In this document: positions 47,701 through 58,482 of the stretch, in pieces
How the letters are laid out: the number at the start of each line of letters is the position of its first letter
How positions within the stretch are numbered: position 1 is the stretch's first letter
NCBI GenBank assembly: GCA_021613535.1
Contig: CP075495.1
Location: forward strand, 310,001 to 374,000
From: Adineta vaga
Lineage: Eukaryota > Rotifera
Direction: 5' to 3'
Length of the DNA: 64,000 nucleotides
Position numbers and translations under genes: made by a program
Notes under the pieces: generated by a model
The model's input: only the letters and a program-made list of their open reading frames with translations
Databases searched by the model: none
Told to the model about the DNA's origin: nothing

Positions 47701-48250
47701 ATCGAAGTAATTGTTTAACTTTTTCCGAATTCAACAGAAAGTCACTTGATGAAGAAATATCTGTTATATCCATAATTCACTATTATGAATTTTGTATAAA
47801 TCTGAAGAAAAAACATTCGAAATACTACAAAGAAACACTTGTATAGACGGAGAGAAATAGTCGACATTGACTCTTATCTGTACATATTCAATATTTAACA
47901 TATAAGAAGTTTGTTCGTTTCTGTACATGATGCAACACTCGTGTGTGTATCGACGAATCGTACCTACACAATAATTGACTGTCTTTTAGTGACCTCTGGG
48001 GTAGAAATAGAAAGACTGGTCGTCATGAATTACCAGAACTTATGTAAAAGCGTTAAAGTTAAATTTATAAAAATTTATCATACCGCACGGCAGGACGAGG
48101 TGATTCATCCTGTCCTGCCTGCCGCTCCGCTACATCCGTCCTGCAGAGCGGACAGGACAGGACAAAAATTGAGCTCCTCGCCTGCAGGACAGGACAGGAC
48201 AGGACAGGAGGGCAGGATTCGCCGCACATCCTGTCCTGTGCTCAGCTCTG
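44738..48250 (-). mobile_element. Complete hAT transposon, apparently intact
   Basis: A 3513-bp element flanked by perfect 8-bp duplications (GTTTCTAT at 44730-44737 and 48251-48258). The inverted ends are CAGAGGTGAGCACAGGACA and, at the other end, CAGAGCTGAGCACAGGACA (one mismatch). Both sub-terminal regions carry runs of the AGGAC/CAGGA unit (AGGACAGGACAGG), which are likely transposase-binding sites, as sub-terminal repeats are in other hAT elements. The single gene inside is intact after splicing, so this is a candidate active element. Confidence 0.95.
45216..47773 (-). CDS. hAT transposase, five exons, intact
   Basis: Predicted exons on the minus strand are 47773-47248, 47185-46893, 46844-46353, 46290-45888 and 45838-45216. 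Every intron is GT-AG and 48-63 bp, and the spliced frame of 2337 bp closes without a stop, giving 778 residues. Exon 1 carries a BED-type zinc finger (C68, C71, H89, C93). The middle has the SDRGSNFVKAF block, which holds a conserved catalytic Asp of the RNase-H-like fold. Exon 5 has the C-terminal hAT dimerisation region (SIPATSTSVERQFSGAGLIIQE...LNPEQLDNILLIRS). This transposase would cut at the element ends and make 8-bp duplications, which are present. Full spliced integrity plus perfect duplications points to recent activity. Confidence 0.92.
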
Positions 48251-48405
48251 GTTTCTATGTATAGATAAGAAATGTATTGGTTGTTAAACAATGAAACATT
48301 TGACCGATAGAGAAAAGAAATTCTATTCGATGAAAAAAGAAAAGCATTGACATTGTTTTTCTTAGTTGAGGTCATTTTCTTCTATTGTTGAAATAGAAAA
48401 GTCGA

Positions 48406-48912
48406 ATGAAAATGGGTTCATCAATATCAAATATAATTATAAATATTGAAAATAATGTTAAAGAAATTGTTAATGAAATAAATCCAACAATAAACAAAGT
48501 TGAAAATTGTTCAATAAATCTTATAAATAATATTGACAATGATTTAAATTTAAATTTAAATAAAATATTTTTATTATTAAAAGGAAATTTAATAATTATC
48601 TTTTGTTTCTTATCATTATTTATTTTATTAATCTTATTATTAATTTATAATTTAAATAAAATATTAAATAAACTTAAATTTAATTTATTTCTTCGTCAAT
48701 ATTTCAATTTATTTTTCTTAACAATTTTTGTTCTTTGTTTCTTTATTATTTCATTAATTTCAATATTTTTTCGTGAAAATTTTCAATGGTTAACTTTAAA
48801 AATTTTTGCATTTGTTTTCTTATTTCTTTTGTTTAGTTTTATTTCATTTATTTGGTTTCGTTTATTTTATATTTCTTATCAAAGAAAATTAAATAAACAT
48901 TTTCTTCTATAA
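48406..48912 (+). CDS. Small membrane protein, possibly N-myristoylated
   Basis: A 168-residue frame. The second ATG (48412) gives MGSSIS, a good N-myristoylation sequence; the first (48406) adds two residues. An Asn/Ile-rich N-terminal half with amphipathic character is followed by three strongly hydrophobic segments (about 60-82, 99-121 and 131-153). It begins about 150 bp beyond the hAT element, at the boundary where the sequence becomes more A+T-rich. No family is recognised. The long unbroken frame in such A+T-rich DNA and the membrane layout argue that it is real. Confidence 0.55.
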   Translation: MKMGSSISNIIINIENNVKEIVNEINPTINKVENCSINLINNIDNDLNLNLNKIFLLLKGNLIIIFCFLSLFILLILLLIYNLNKILNKLKFNLFLRQYFNLFFLTIFVLCFFIISLISIFFRENFQWLTLKIFAFVFLFLLFSFISFIWFRLFYISYQRKLNKHFLL

Positions 48913-49740
48913 AATAAATTAAATCAACGAGACAAATAACCTTTCCACATCAATCATTTTTATTATTAAGAAAAAGAAACATTTTTTTCAGTTGTCTATT
49001 GATCATCAGCGTGATCATATTTATATTTTCAACGACAAAAAATGTCACAATTTATTATCTTGACTCAAGTATAGAGTTCATCTTTAATTGATCAATATCA
49101 CAGACGGTTTGTCGAAATATTCTACTCTTCATTGGATAATCATTTTATAAAATAAGATAATCGGAAAATAAAAAGATAGAAATTAATTCGATTATTTTAA
49201 CTTTTCAATTAGATATTCCACCAGATCAAATGAACGTTTTCAAAATAAAATTTCATGTCTTCTGGGTTTTTTTGAGGGTGAAATATTTAATAACAAAATA
49301 ATTCAATGGAAAAATTTTGTTTAGAATTGAAATTACAATCATTTGTCGAGATATTTTTCAACTTTATTAATAAAAGATTCTAAAAAATACAATCATATCT
49401 TCAACTTTTAGAATAAATATATTTTACAAATTTCTATTAAGATTTATTTATTATACAACGACTCTTCCTCTACAAAAGTCACTAAGTTAGATATCTTTAT
49501 AGTACAACACTTATGAGATATTCTATTCGAAATAAAAACTTCTTGTTTGAAAGTTGTGCTTCTTTAATAAATCCATTGCATTATATCACACAGAATAATC
49601 AGAATGATTTTAATTAATAAAAATATTTACATTTTCTAGAGAACTAAAAGAGGAATTCTTCTATAAATATGTTTTATTATAGGTCATCGATTATTATTAA
49701 AGTATAAAGAATATTCTTCTTTCTATTTGATATATTCGTA
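48913..49740. other. Intergenic, A+T-rich
   Basis: No gene, RNA or repeat recognised. It contains the 3' flanks of the two adjacent converging ORFs. Confidence 0.4.
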
Positions 49741-49743
49741 TAA

Positions 49744-50343
49744 TTAATCTTGATTTTGATGATGAAATAAAGTATAAAATAATCCACAACTAAGATTTGT
49801 TAAGAATTTCTTCTTTAATTTTTTCGATGATGAATTAATTTGTTGAACAAATGAAATATTAATTTGTAAATTATTATTTTGATTTTTATAAAAATATTTT
49901 AATTGACGTTGTTGTTTACGTTTTGCATATTCTTCTAAAGATAAAAATTGTTTTATTGATGAAATTGATTTTTCTTTGAAATAATTTGTTTTTTCAAAAA
50001 TACGATTATGATATTTTTGTGCTGCTATTTTTAATTTTAAAATATTTTCTTCATCTTCTAAATCTAATGAAGATAAAACTGATTTATCCATTTCAATCCA
50101 TTCAGATTTTATTGATTTTAATTCAATATATTCATCTAATGTAACAAATTCTTTTTTAATTGTTTTCGAAGATAATTCTTCTTTTTCTTTTGATAAATCT
50201 CTCATATGTTGATTTAATTCATATTGAAAATGTAATAAACGTCGTCGTTCAGCATATTCAACTAAAGTCATATGTGGTCTTTCTTCATTGATTGGAATTA
50301 GTTTTGAATTGTCAGATGATAATGATATTGTCGTTATTTCCAT
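49744..50343 (-). CDS. Hypothetical protein with three LxEYAxR motifs
   Basis: A 199-residue charged protein. A short motif recurs three times: MTLVEYAERRRL (about 25-36), FVTLDEYIELKS (about 66-77) and FLSLEEYAKRKQ (about 132-143). Each is followed by basic, helical sequence. Such spaced repeats suggest three equivalent binding sites or helices. The start ATG (50341-50343) overlaps the upstream ORF's stop as ATGGAAATAA. No known family is recognised. Confidence 0.5.
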   Translation of the reverse strand: MEITTISLSSDNSKLIPINEERPHMTLVEYAERRRLLHFQYELNQHMRDLSKEKEELSSKTIKKEFVTLDEYIELKSIKSEWIEMDKSVLSSLDLEDEENILKLKIAAQKYHNRIFEKTNYFKEKSISSIKQFLSLEEYAKRKQQRQLKYFYKNQNNNLQINISFVQQINSSSKKLKKKFLTNLSCGLFYTLFHHQNQD

Positions 50344-50615
50344 GATGAACTTTTGTCTTCTTTTGGATTTTTAATTTTTAAAATATCAAATGAATTAGAG
50401 AGGATTTTAATTGGATAAAATATATGATTAGATATAGTTGAGAATGTTATTGAAAATGGATATTTCAACATTTGAAATTCATGATATTCATCTTCAATAA
50501 ACGGAAATGAGCAAATGAGGCAACTCTTTTCTTCTTTTTTGTCAATGAAAAAAACAAAAAAAAATTTTATTGGAGAAAAAATCATGTCGAGTTGATCAAG
50601 AATCGATTGTCCCAT
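50334..50615 (-). CDS. Small hypothetical protein
   Basis: A 93-residue frame starting MGQSILDQLDMIF, with a hydrophobic stretch (about 15-25) and a CLIC pair at about 32-35. It ends in a 10-bp overlap with the next ORF downstream. It may be a separate protein, a first exon of the neighbour with an undetected intron, or chance. MGQS at the start is another possible myristoylation site. Confidence 0.35.
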   Translation of the reverse strand: MGQSILDQLDMIFSPIKFFFVFFIDKKEEKSCLICSFPFIEDEYHEFQMLKYPFSITFSTISNHIFYPIKILSNSFDILKIKNPKEDKSSSWK

Positions 50616-50619
50616 TTTA

Positions 50620-51575
50620 TCGTATAATTCGTGATAAATTATAGTTAAAGTTTTAATTCATTTTCGATATGAAAAAAATTCATTTGATCTTAATCAGTTT
50701 TATTCATCAATATGTAATGTCTGTGTTTATTTCTGCAAAGATTTTACAATTATTTCGGAAATACAATGTCGACGTCTTTCAATCTGTGAATCCACCAAGC
50801 TAATCATTTTACTAAAAATATTAAAGAATGAATAAATATAGTTTTAGAGATATTTTCACAAATTTTCAAATAATTTATAATTTGTTAGTCAGAAAATGTC
50901 ACAAGATTATTAAACAATGATATTCCAATAACTTGAGAATATCATACGATGAAGCTTATGATTGTTGAACATCGATTAATCTTGATGAAAAATCATTTAA
51001 TAGTTTCAAATAAAATTGTTATAGGGATCGTGGCGGTGATACCCCACACTTACAGAAAACATCTTCTCTCACTAACAAAAGCATTCGAATGAAAATGAAA
51101 AATAATCCAAAAATAATTTATTTTTATTTTTAAACAAAGTTGAATTTGTCAATTATCTATTATTATTCATTACTTCATTATTCATAAATACGTCGATTTT
51201 TTGTTAAGTTTTAATTGATCATTCAACTCGATATAACGAATGATCAATTGAATCTAAATCTTTTACTTGATAATAATAATAACTTCGAACGTATTCAAAT
51301 AGTTTCATTAATTCGTTTCGTATTCGATATTGACAATAAACTGATATTCATCATTCTATATTCTTCATTAGTGTTAAACTTGAAACTTGAATTTTCAATT
51401 GAACAGAACTTTCAAATTCTACATATATGATTTCTTAATAAATGTTTTATTTAAACATAATTTATTTTGTCATTCAACAAAATAAAACATAAGTACGATC
51501 ATCTTTAAATATCTTTATTTACTTTTCTTGTTTATCAAAAAATGTTTCTATTGTGTATATAAAAAGATAAAAGAA
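50620..51575. other. Intergenic, A+T-rich
   Basis: No supported gene. A 71-codon frame at 51215 lacks an ATG start and has no recognisable feature. An isolated G+C-richer patch lies at about 51021-51046 (GGGATCGTGGCGGTGATACCCC), which I cannot identify. Confidence 0.4.
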
Positions 51576-51581
51576 AAATTA

Positions 51582-53098
51582 TTATTCATATTGAAGATCA
51601 AATTTTTGTATTCGATGATTATCTTTATCTGCAACAAAAAGATTTCCATGTCGATCAAATGAAATTCCTTTAAGACTATTAAATTGATCAGCATCATTAC
51701 CTTTTGAATTTCCTCCGACAATAATAGTACCATCTCTTGAATCTTTGATCCATCTCATAATTCTATCATTACCTGAATCAGCAATATAAATATTTCCTAA
51801 ATGATCACCAATAATTCCTCTTGGAAAAGATAATTGTGTTAAATGATCACCTTGTCCATAACCACCTGCAATAACAATTCCAATTTTTGAATCTTTAAAC
51901 CATTTCATAATTCGATGATTTAAAGTATCAGAAATATAAATTGAATAATCTTGATCAACAAAAATATAAGTTGGAAAATATAATTGATCATAACCATTTC
52001 CTTGTCCATTTCCTCCAGCAACAATAGTTCCATCTAAATCTCCTTGTTTCCATTTTCTAATTTCATTATTTTTCCAATCCGAAACATAAAGATCTCCATT
52101 ATTATCCATCGTTAAACCCCAACAATTAATATTTGAAATAATTGTTTCAAAATTTCTTTCTTCACCTCTAAACCAACGAACAACACGACAATTTCTATAA
52201 TCACAAATAATTAATGAATCATTTCTTTTATCAAGAATAACATCCGTTGGATAATTTAATTGATCCATTCGATTTCCTTCCCCATTTCCTCCAACAATAA
52301 CTTCCCCATTAATTCCACATTTATATTCAATAATTCGATGATTTCCACAATCAGCAATATAAATAGTTCCATAATTATCATCAATACATATCCCATATGG
52401 TGAATGTAATTCATTATTATCTTCAATATCTCCAGCAACAGTTACACCAAATTCTTTCCATCGACTATTATTTGCAATTCTCAATGATGGAATAAATTTT
52501 CCTAAAAAAAGATAGATGTCACTTTAAAATAACAATTTTATCTATTAGATTGTTTATTATAATATTATAAATAATTCTTACCAAATGATCCAACAACTGA
52601 AATTTGATTAATAAAATTCGTTGAATTTTGTTGAATATAAATATTAGGTGAACGATGAAATTGTTGTTGTAATTTTTTTAATTTATCTTTAAAATGATTT
52701 AAATCAATTTCATTAAAATCATTTTGTTGTCGAAGTTTTCTTAATTGTTCAGTTAATTTCATAAAACAAATATCAATTTGATGAAAATATTCATTTGTAT
52801 GTTTAAATAAGATTTGTTTACATTGATTTGCTGTTTGATGAATTAATTCAATAGATTTTTCTTCCCATTGATCAATTTGTTTTATTAATAAATATTTATC
52901 AGGTAAATTTATTTCATCATTAAATGTTTCTTGAAAAAGATCACGTTTTAATTCTAAATGATCTAATTGACGATTTAATTCTTGTTGATGAATTGTTAAA
53001 TGATCATAACAAAAATCTTGTAAACATCCTGAACATGTTGAAGTAAATCGTTCTTTTCCACATTTTATACAACGAGATTTTTGAATTTCAATTGGCAT
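51582..53098 (-). CDS. B-box zinc finger and NHL-repeat protein
   Basis: Exon 1 is 53098-52582 and exon 2 is 52501-51582, joined through an 80-bp GT-AG intron in phase, giving 478 residues. The N-terminus has a B-box-like zinc finger (CIKCGKERFTSTCSGCLQDFCYDH, residues about 8-31) and a coiled coil (about 35-150). The C-terminal part has about six NHL repeats with the pattern GGNGxGNxxDQLxxPxxIxxD...IYIADxGNxRIxxW, forming a beta-propeller. This B-box/coiled-coil/NHL order resembles TRIM-NHL proteins but no RING is visible. Such proteins are typically scaffolds or ubiquitin-related regulators; the partner here is unknown. Confidence 0.85.
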
Positions 53099-53099
53099 T

Positions 53100-54240
53100 T
53101 TTATTCAATGACTTTATTTAAGAATAAATATTCGTATATGAAAAGAGAGATAGACATTCATTTATTTACTTATCGTATATTCAAGGATTATATTTTCTCG
53201 CATTGAATAAATGATTTTTATCTATAGAATAACAAAAATATTAATCAAGGATAAATATATATATATTCATTTTATATATTTAATTGAACATTTTATTTTA
53301 GTTTTATTTATTTAATAAATCAATTTTGAAAAATATTTTATATCAAAATTTTATTTTTATATGAAAAAAAAAGAAAAGAAAAGAAATAAAGGAGAGATGA
53401 ATAAATGAATCAATGTTATATCAAGGTACTTTTTTTTGTTTTTAGATTTATTATATTGATGAAGAAAACCTTCGTTATGCAATCATATTGGATTATTTTA
53501 CAAGAAGAAGAAAAAAACTAAATTTTATTTCTTATAAAGTATGTAAATATTTGAGTATTGTTTGATAATCATCACCAATTGTTAAAATAATTGCAAGAAA
53601 AAATTTTAAAACCCAAATATAAATTCGTATAAAAATTGTTCGTTGTTGACGTCGTGTTAATTTTAATGGAATTTCTTGATCATTTTCCATGATTCTTCTT
53701 TCAAATGATAAAATAAACAAGAAGTTTTATTTCAATGACGTTTTTTCTTTTCTTTTTTCTTCGAGATTTTAATTAAAACGATGACGATAAATTATTCTGC
53801 TTCAATTCACAAAACGGTTTGTTTTAAATTACACGATTAAATGTTTAAACTTTACAACCGTTCTTTTTAGAAGTATTAGACTTCGACTCTATCGGATTGA
53901 TTGACCTGTCTATGTTCAACTTGAAAAACAGAGATATTCAAAAGATGATGATCCATTGTTATTGTTCTCCGAAGATAATCTTTAGTAAAGTGTACATTTA
54001 CATTGTAAACAAGTAACATTAGATTTGTAATAATTTGAGTTTGTCAATTCAGATTATCCTCCGGTCAAGTTTTATAAACAAATAATTCTTTTTTATTTCT
54101 ACATTGTTTTTCAACCAATCCGTTAAATGCGCGGATAGACAAATAATTTCTTCTCTATAAGAGATAATTTAATGTCGTTTTTTTTATTTCTTTTTAAATC
54201 AAAATTTATTGAAAACATTTGTTTATTAATTATTTCAATT
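53100..54240. other. Intergenic, A+T-rich, apart from a small ORF
   Basis: Apart from the possible 62-codon frame at 53532-53720, no gene, RNA or repeat is recognised here. Confidence 0.35.
53532..53720 (-). CDS. Possible small membrane protein
   Basis: A 62-residue frame, or 52 residues from an internal Met (MENDQEI), with a basic stretch (LTRRQQR) followed by one hydrophobic segment. No family is recognised. It stands alone between other genes, so it is a weak candidate. Confidence 0.3.
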   Translation of the reverse strand: MFILSFERRIMENDQEIPLKLTRRQQRTIFIRIYIWVLKFFLAIILTIGDDYQTILKYLHTL

Positions 54241-54245
54241 TAATA

Positions 54246-54392
54246 ATGCCAAGAAGAAATCAAAATTCTGTCCGTCTTGAAACAAAAATTCGTGAATTTC
54301 ATCTTACTCGTCGTTTAGTATTGAAAATTAGATCTTTTTATTTTAATGAAAAACGTTATCGAATATCATTTGATTTTGAAATCAAAATCTAA
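54246..54392 (+). CDS. Possible 48-residue basic protein
   Basis: An ATG-to-stop frame of 49 codons encoding an Arg/Lys-rich peptide (MPRRNQNSVRLETKIREF...), too short for a routine search. It is more basic and less repetitive than random A+T-rich frames around it. No family is recognised. Confidence 0.3.
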   Translation: MPRRNQNSVRLETKIREFHLTRRLVLKIRSFYFNEKRYRISFDFEIKI

Positions 54393-54864
54393 AACAATTT
54401 TCATCTCTTTCATTTTTTTTTCTTTAAATAAAATCCATTACGAAGGTGATGAGATTTTTTAATTAAATTATTTCAATAAAAAGAGATAAAACGGAAGTTA
54501 AGAATTTCCTCAAGTTAAACATGATTTCTTTTTCATAATGTTCATAGAGAAATTCAATGAAATTGTAACTTTCTAAGAAAAATCTATTTTTATTTGGAAT
54601 CGACACGACACAGCTTCATAAACTTAGCTATTTAACAGTTCTTTTGAACGACTTGGACTTTTTGAATAGTTCAATTCAAATAAACTGAACTGTCCAAATA
54701 GTCCGTCAGTTCAAACTGTATATACATCATCTTGATCTAATTAAGACAAACATTGTTTTCTTTCATATAGAGAAAGTATTTAATATTTCTAATAGATATT
54801 ATTTGGACTTTATACAATACCAATTGTCTCAATATTTCTTCGAAAACATTTTTATTTTAATAAA

Positions 54865-55974
54865 TTAAATTGTTTGTAAATAATTTCTTCTCATTTGAAG
54901 AAATGGTTTTTCAATTAGATGATAAGTTAAAGTTGATATAAGTATTGTTATTGGTAATATAATTAGAAAAGAAGTTAAAATAGCATTAAAAAGAAAATTT
55001 GATGAAATTTTTAAAATTATTTCATATTTTGCAATATGTAATGCAATAAAATGATGTAAAAGATACATTGAATAACTAATTTTACCAATATTTGTCATCA
55101 AATTGAAAACTTGATTATTTTTATTATGAAAATAATGTAAATAACCAATAATAAACAATGCCCAAAAGAATCCTTCAATTGTTGTCCAATTAATAATCCA
55201 TATAAAATGAATATTTTTCCATCCATTATATCTATGAAAAAGAAATAAACTTAAAATAATTCCAATAAAACCCAATGGTAAAGTCCAAAAGAATTTTTTA
55301 TTTTCAATATGAAATTTTTTCAAAATAAATCCAGCAATCATTCCACACATAAATTGATCTAATCTTCCAAGAATTGTCCAATAACAAATGTCATTTAATT
55401 TCGCTCCTTCAAGTAATGCACTTATTCGGATAAGAAATGTTAAAATAAACATTAAACAAAAATATAATAAACCTTTTTCATATAAAATCGAATTTAGATG
55501 AGGAAAAATAAGATAAAATTGAAATTCAACAGCAATTGTCCAAAATACAATTGTATATTCTCCAAGACGAAGTGATTGATTTAAATTTTGAAATGGTAAA
55601 ATTATATAAAGAAATTTTTCCATAGAAAATTTCCAATGATAAACATTTATTCCAATTATTGTTAATGTTAACATTAATGGATAAATACGTAAAATTCTAT
55701 TTGATAAAAATTGAAAATAATCAAGTTTTTTATTTTTTTCATTTCCATATGTAAATATAAATCCACTTAATACCATAAATAATGAAACAGCTGTATGTCC
55801 TTCAATTATTAATGATATTAAAGGATTTTTTGTTAATGGTAATTTATTATTTTGTTTATCTGAAGATGATTCATGAATTAATAATATACCATGATAAATT
55901 ACAATTAATATAGATGCATATGCACGAATATGATCAATTGAACATATATATTTTATATTTTTACTTTCAACCAT
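54865..55974 (-). CDS. Acyltransferase-3 family membrane protein
   Basis: A 369-residue frame with about ten transmembrane segments. The N-terminal IDHIRAYASILIVIYHG contains the conserved D-x-x-R-A and H of the acyltransferase-3 (nodulation/OafA-like) family, and SLFMVLSGFIFTYG is the next family block. The C-terminal SYSMYLLHHFIALHI and LTYHLIEKPF segments also match. Members transfer acyl groups to sugars, lipids or proteins at membranes; in animals some belong to nose-resistant-to-fluoxetine-like proteins, but those have an extra N-terminal domain that is absent here. The single-exon form and bacterial-like size allow a horizontal origin. The substrate is unknown. Confidence 0.8.
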   Translation of the reverse strand: MVESKNIKYICSIDHIRAYASILIVIYHGILLIHESSSDKQNNKLPLTKNPLISLIIEGHTAVSLFMVLSGFIFTYGNEKNKKLDYFQFLSNRILRIYPLMLTLTIIGINVYHWKFSMEKFLYIILPFQNLNQSLRLGEYTIVFWTIAVEFQFYLIFPHLNSILYEKGLLYFCLMFILTFLIRISALLEGAKLNDICYWTILGRLDQFMCGMIAGFILKKFHIENKKFFWTLPLGFIGIILSLFLFHRYNGWKNIHFIWIINWTTIEGFFWALFIIGYLHYFHNKNNQVFNLMTNIGKISYSMYLLHHFIALHIAKYEIILKISSNFLFNAILTSFLIILPITILISTLTYHLIEKPFLQMRRNYLQTI

Positions 55975-56195
55975 TTCTTCTTTTTTTTTTTCTATATCAA
56001 TAACAAATCAAATATACAGCATGTTCGTCTATCATGAAGAGGATAATTTTATGCTTCATTGCTTTCGTCTTATAGATTCATAATAAGAACATAAAATGTG
56101 CGTTTTACGAAAGGAAAACAAATATTAAACTAATCATTTTATATAATAATTCAAAATTCGAAGAGAATGAACATTATGAATTTTCTTTGATAAAG

Positions 56196-56240
56196 GTTGA
56201 GGATGTGTGTTCAATAGACGAATAGTTACATCCACATCCT
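56196..56240. repeat. Weak telomere-like inverted motif in the core-gene region
   Basis: GTTGAGGATGTGTG (about 56196-56209) and CATCCACATCCT (56229-56240) are imperfect reverse complements separated by about 19 bp. It is the only copy of this type seen in the right part of the window. Confidence 0.45.
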
Positions 56241-56813
56241 AAAACAATCGTTTAAAGAACAAATCTATATTCTAATAAAATCCAATGTAAATGATTAATT
56301 TGCCTTTGATTTGATTAAAATAATGAATATTTCCTTACTAAATCTGAAAAACAAAAGATAAATTATTGTAATACTTGATGATTAATCAATTGATTTGTCT
56401 ATTCATTATTAAACAAAGGATTTATTTTATTTACTATTTCTATGAATTTCTCATGTTCTCTTTTCATTCAATACAAAATCTTCATAAAGGTAAAGTAAAA
56501 CTCTTTCTTTAAAATTATTTTTATCTATTTTCTTTTCCTATTTTTATCAATATTAGATGAATAATTCTATATTCATGATTAAATCCTTGTAAATCTTCTA
56601 ATGACTTCTAGAAATATTATGAATCTATATTTTTCTCAAACAATTTTTTGTCATTAGTATAATTATTTAGTTCCATTGAATAATGAGAAGACTAAATGAA
56701 TTAAAAAAATCTTTCTTTTTTCTTTTTTTAATAATTCTAAAACATGAAAAAAAGAATTTGTTTTTCTCTTAGATTTTTTGTTTATTTATTTGAAAGTAAA
56801 ATATATTTTAAAA

Positions 56814-58482
56814 ATGAATTTTCCATCTCTTTCTTCTGAAACTCCTGGTGCTGTTTCATCAATGATGTCAAATATAATTTCAATACCAAATTCTTTATCA
56901 ACTAATTCGATTATTCCATTATTAAAACAAAATAATCATGAAAATGAACAAAATTTAACTTTACGTAAAAGACGTGCATCTCCAAGAACAATTTTAATGG
57001 CTGAAATAAGTCGAAGATTATTAAAACGAAAAGTTTTATATAATCAACTGTAAGAAATATTTGTTTTTTTTTTTTTAAAATAAAATTCTTTTTTAGTTAT
57101 AAAATTAGTATAATTATGTGTTTTCTTGGTTTATTTGGAATTATTTTAATGATAATTAATAATGAAATGATATTTTTAAATATTTCAAATAAAAAATTAA
57201 ATATTTGTTGGTTTATTAAATTATTAATAACAATAACAACAATAATTCTTGTTGGATTTGTTTTTTATTATCGTCGATTAGATTTAGATTTATATGCAAT
57301 TAATAATTCATTAAATCATTGGCGTGTTGGATTAACAACAACAAAAATATGTTTAACTTTATTTGAAGCATTGATTTGTTTAATTCATCCAATTTCATTA
57401 ACAAAACCATTTATAACAAATATTCAAAATACAACGAAATTTAATTCAACATCACAAAATCAAATTACTTTAGATGTTGCACTTGGTTTACCAAGTAAAA
57501 AGAAAAAAAATGAAATTTGATTTTTCTTAAAAAATATTTTTTATTTTTATTTTAGTGTTTGCTCGTTTATATTTAATTTGTCGTTTTATGATGTTTAATT
57601 CACATTTAGTTCGTGATGCATTTTCTCAATCATTAGGTTCACTTAATCAAGTATCAGTTAATTTTCATTTTCTTCTTAAAACATATCTTCAACAATGGCC
57701 AACAAGATGTTTATTTATTTTTTGTATTTTACTTTTTTTAATTAGTAGTTGGTCATTAAGAGCTTGTAATTATAAATCAACTATTGTACAAATATCAATA
57801 CTTGATGCAATGTGGTTATTTATTGTCACATTTAGTACTGTTGGTAAGAATATTAATTCTTTTTTTTAAAGAATTTTAAATTTCTTTTTAGGTTATGGAG
57901 ATTTAACACCAACAACTTTTTGTGGACGAAGTATGTAAAGAAATAATTTGAATAAAAGATAAATAAAACTAAAAATAAAATATTTAAGCTGTTGCTGCAA
58001 TAACAGCAATGATAGGTGTATTATCAACAGCTTTATTAATATCTGTACTTGCACAAAAACTTGAATTAAGTCGATCAGAAAAATATGTTCATAATTTTGT
58101 TTTAAATATGAAAATAGCTAAAGAACGACGACATCAAGCAGCAAATGTGATTAAATTTGTTTTAAAACTTTGGTTTTTAAAACGTAAACATGAATTATCA
58201 TCAAATCAATATATTTCAACACAACGTGGTTTAGTTCGTTCAATACATTTTAATCAAAAATTAAAACAAGAACAAAAACGTTTAATTGATAATTGTATTG
58301 GTTTACCTGAATTAATTGTTACACAACGTCATACAAATGATAAAATATATGAAAATACAAATATTTTAAATCAAATGAAATTAAAAATTGAAATTATTGA
58401 ACATAAAATTCATCAAATTGATCATACAATGATTAATATACAAAATACACTTCAATTATTAATTAATAAAATATCAAAATAA
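56814..58482 (+). CDS. Small-conductance calcium-activated potassium channel (SK/KCNN-like)
   Basis: Predicted exons 56814-57049, 57097-57494, 57556-57843, 57892-57930 and 57989-58482 splice in phase to 484 residues. Six transmembrane segments are recognisable, with the SK-type S4 region (ARLYLICRFMMFNSHLVRDAFSQSLGSLNQVSVNFHF, split here only by this description) and the pore. The selectivity filter GYGDLTPTTFCGR is made by joining exons 3 and 4; the intron splits the first Gly codon. After S6 comes the calmodulin-binding region (VHNFVLNMKIAKERRHQAANVIKF). It would open on cytosolic calcium rise through bound calmodulin and hyperpolarise excitable cells. Exon 4 is only 39 bp. The gene lies in A+T-rich DNA with 47-61-bp introns. 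Confidence 0.9.

Noticed and set aside
47911-48375. Open frames across the right end of the hAT element
   Set aside because: Same reason: terminal repeats of the transposon, not a gene.
51021-51046. G+C-richer patch considered as a possible RNA gene
   Set aside because: No tRNA cloverleaf, box sequences or known small-RNA motif could be laid out around it.
51215-51430. 71-codon frame with non-ATG start
   Set aside because: A+T-rich, Asn/Leu/Ile-rich by composition, with no family or context.
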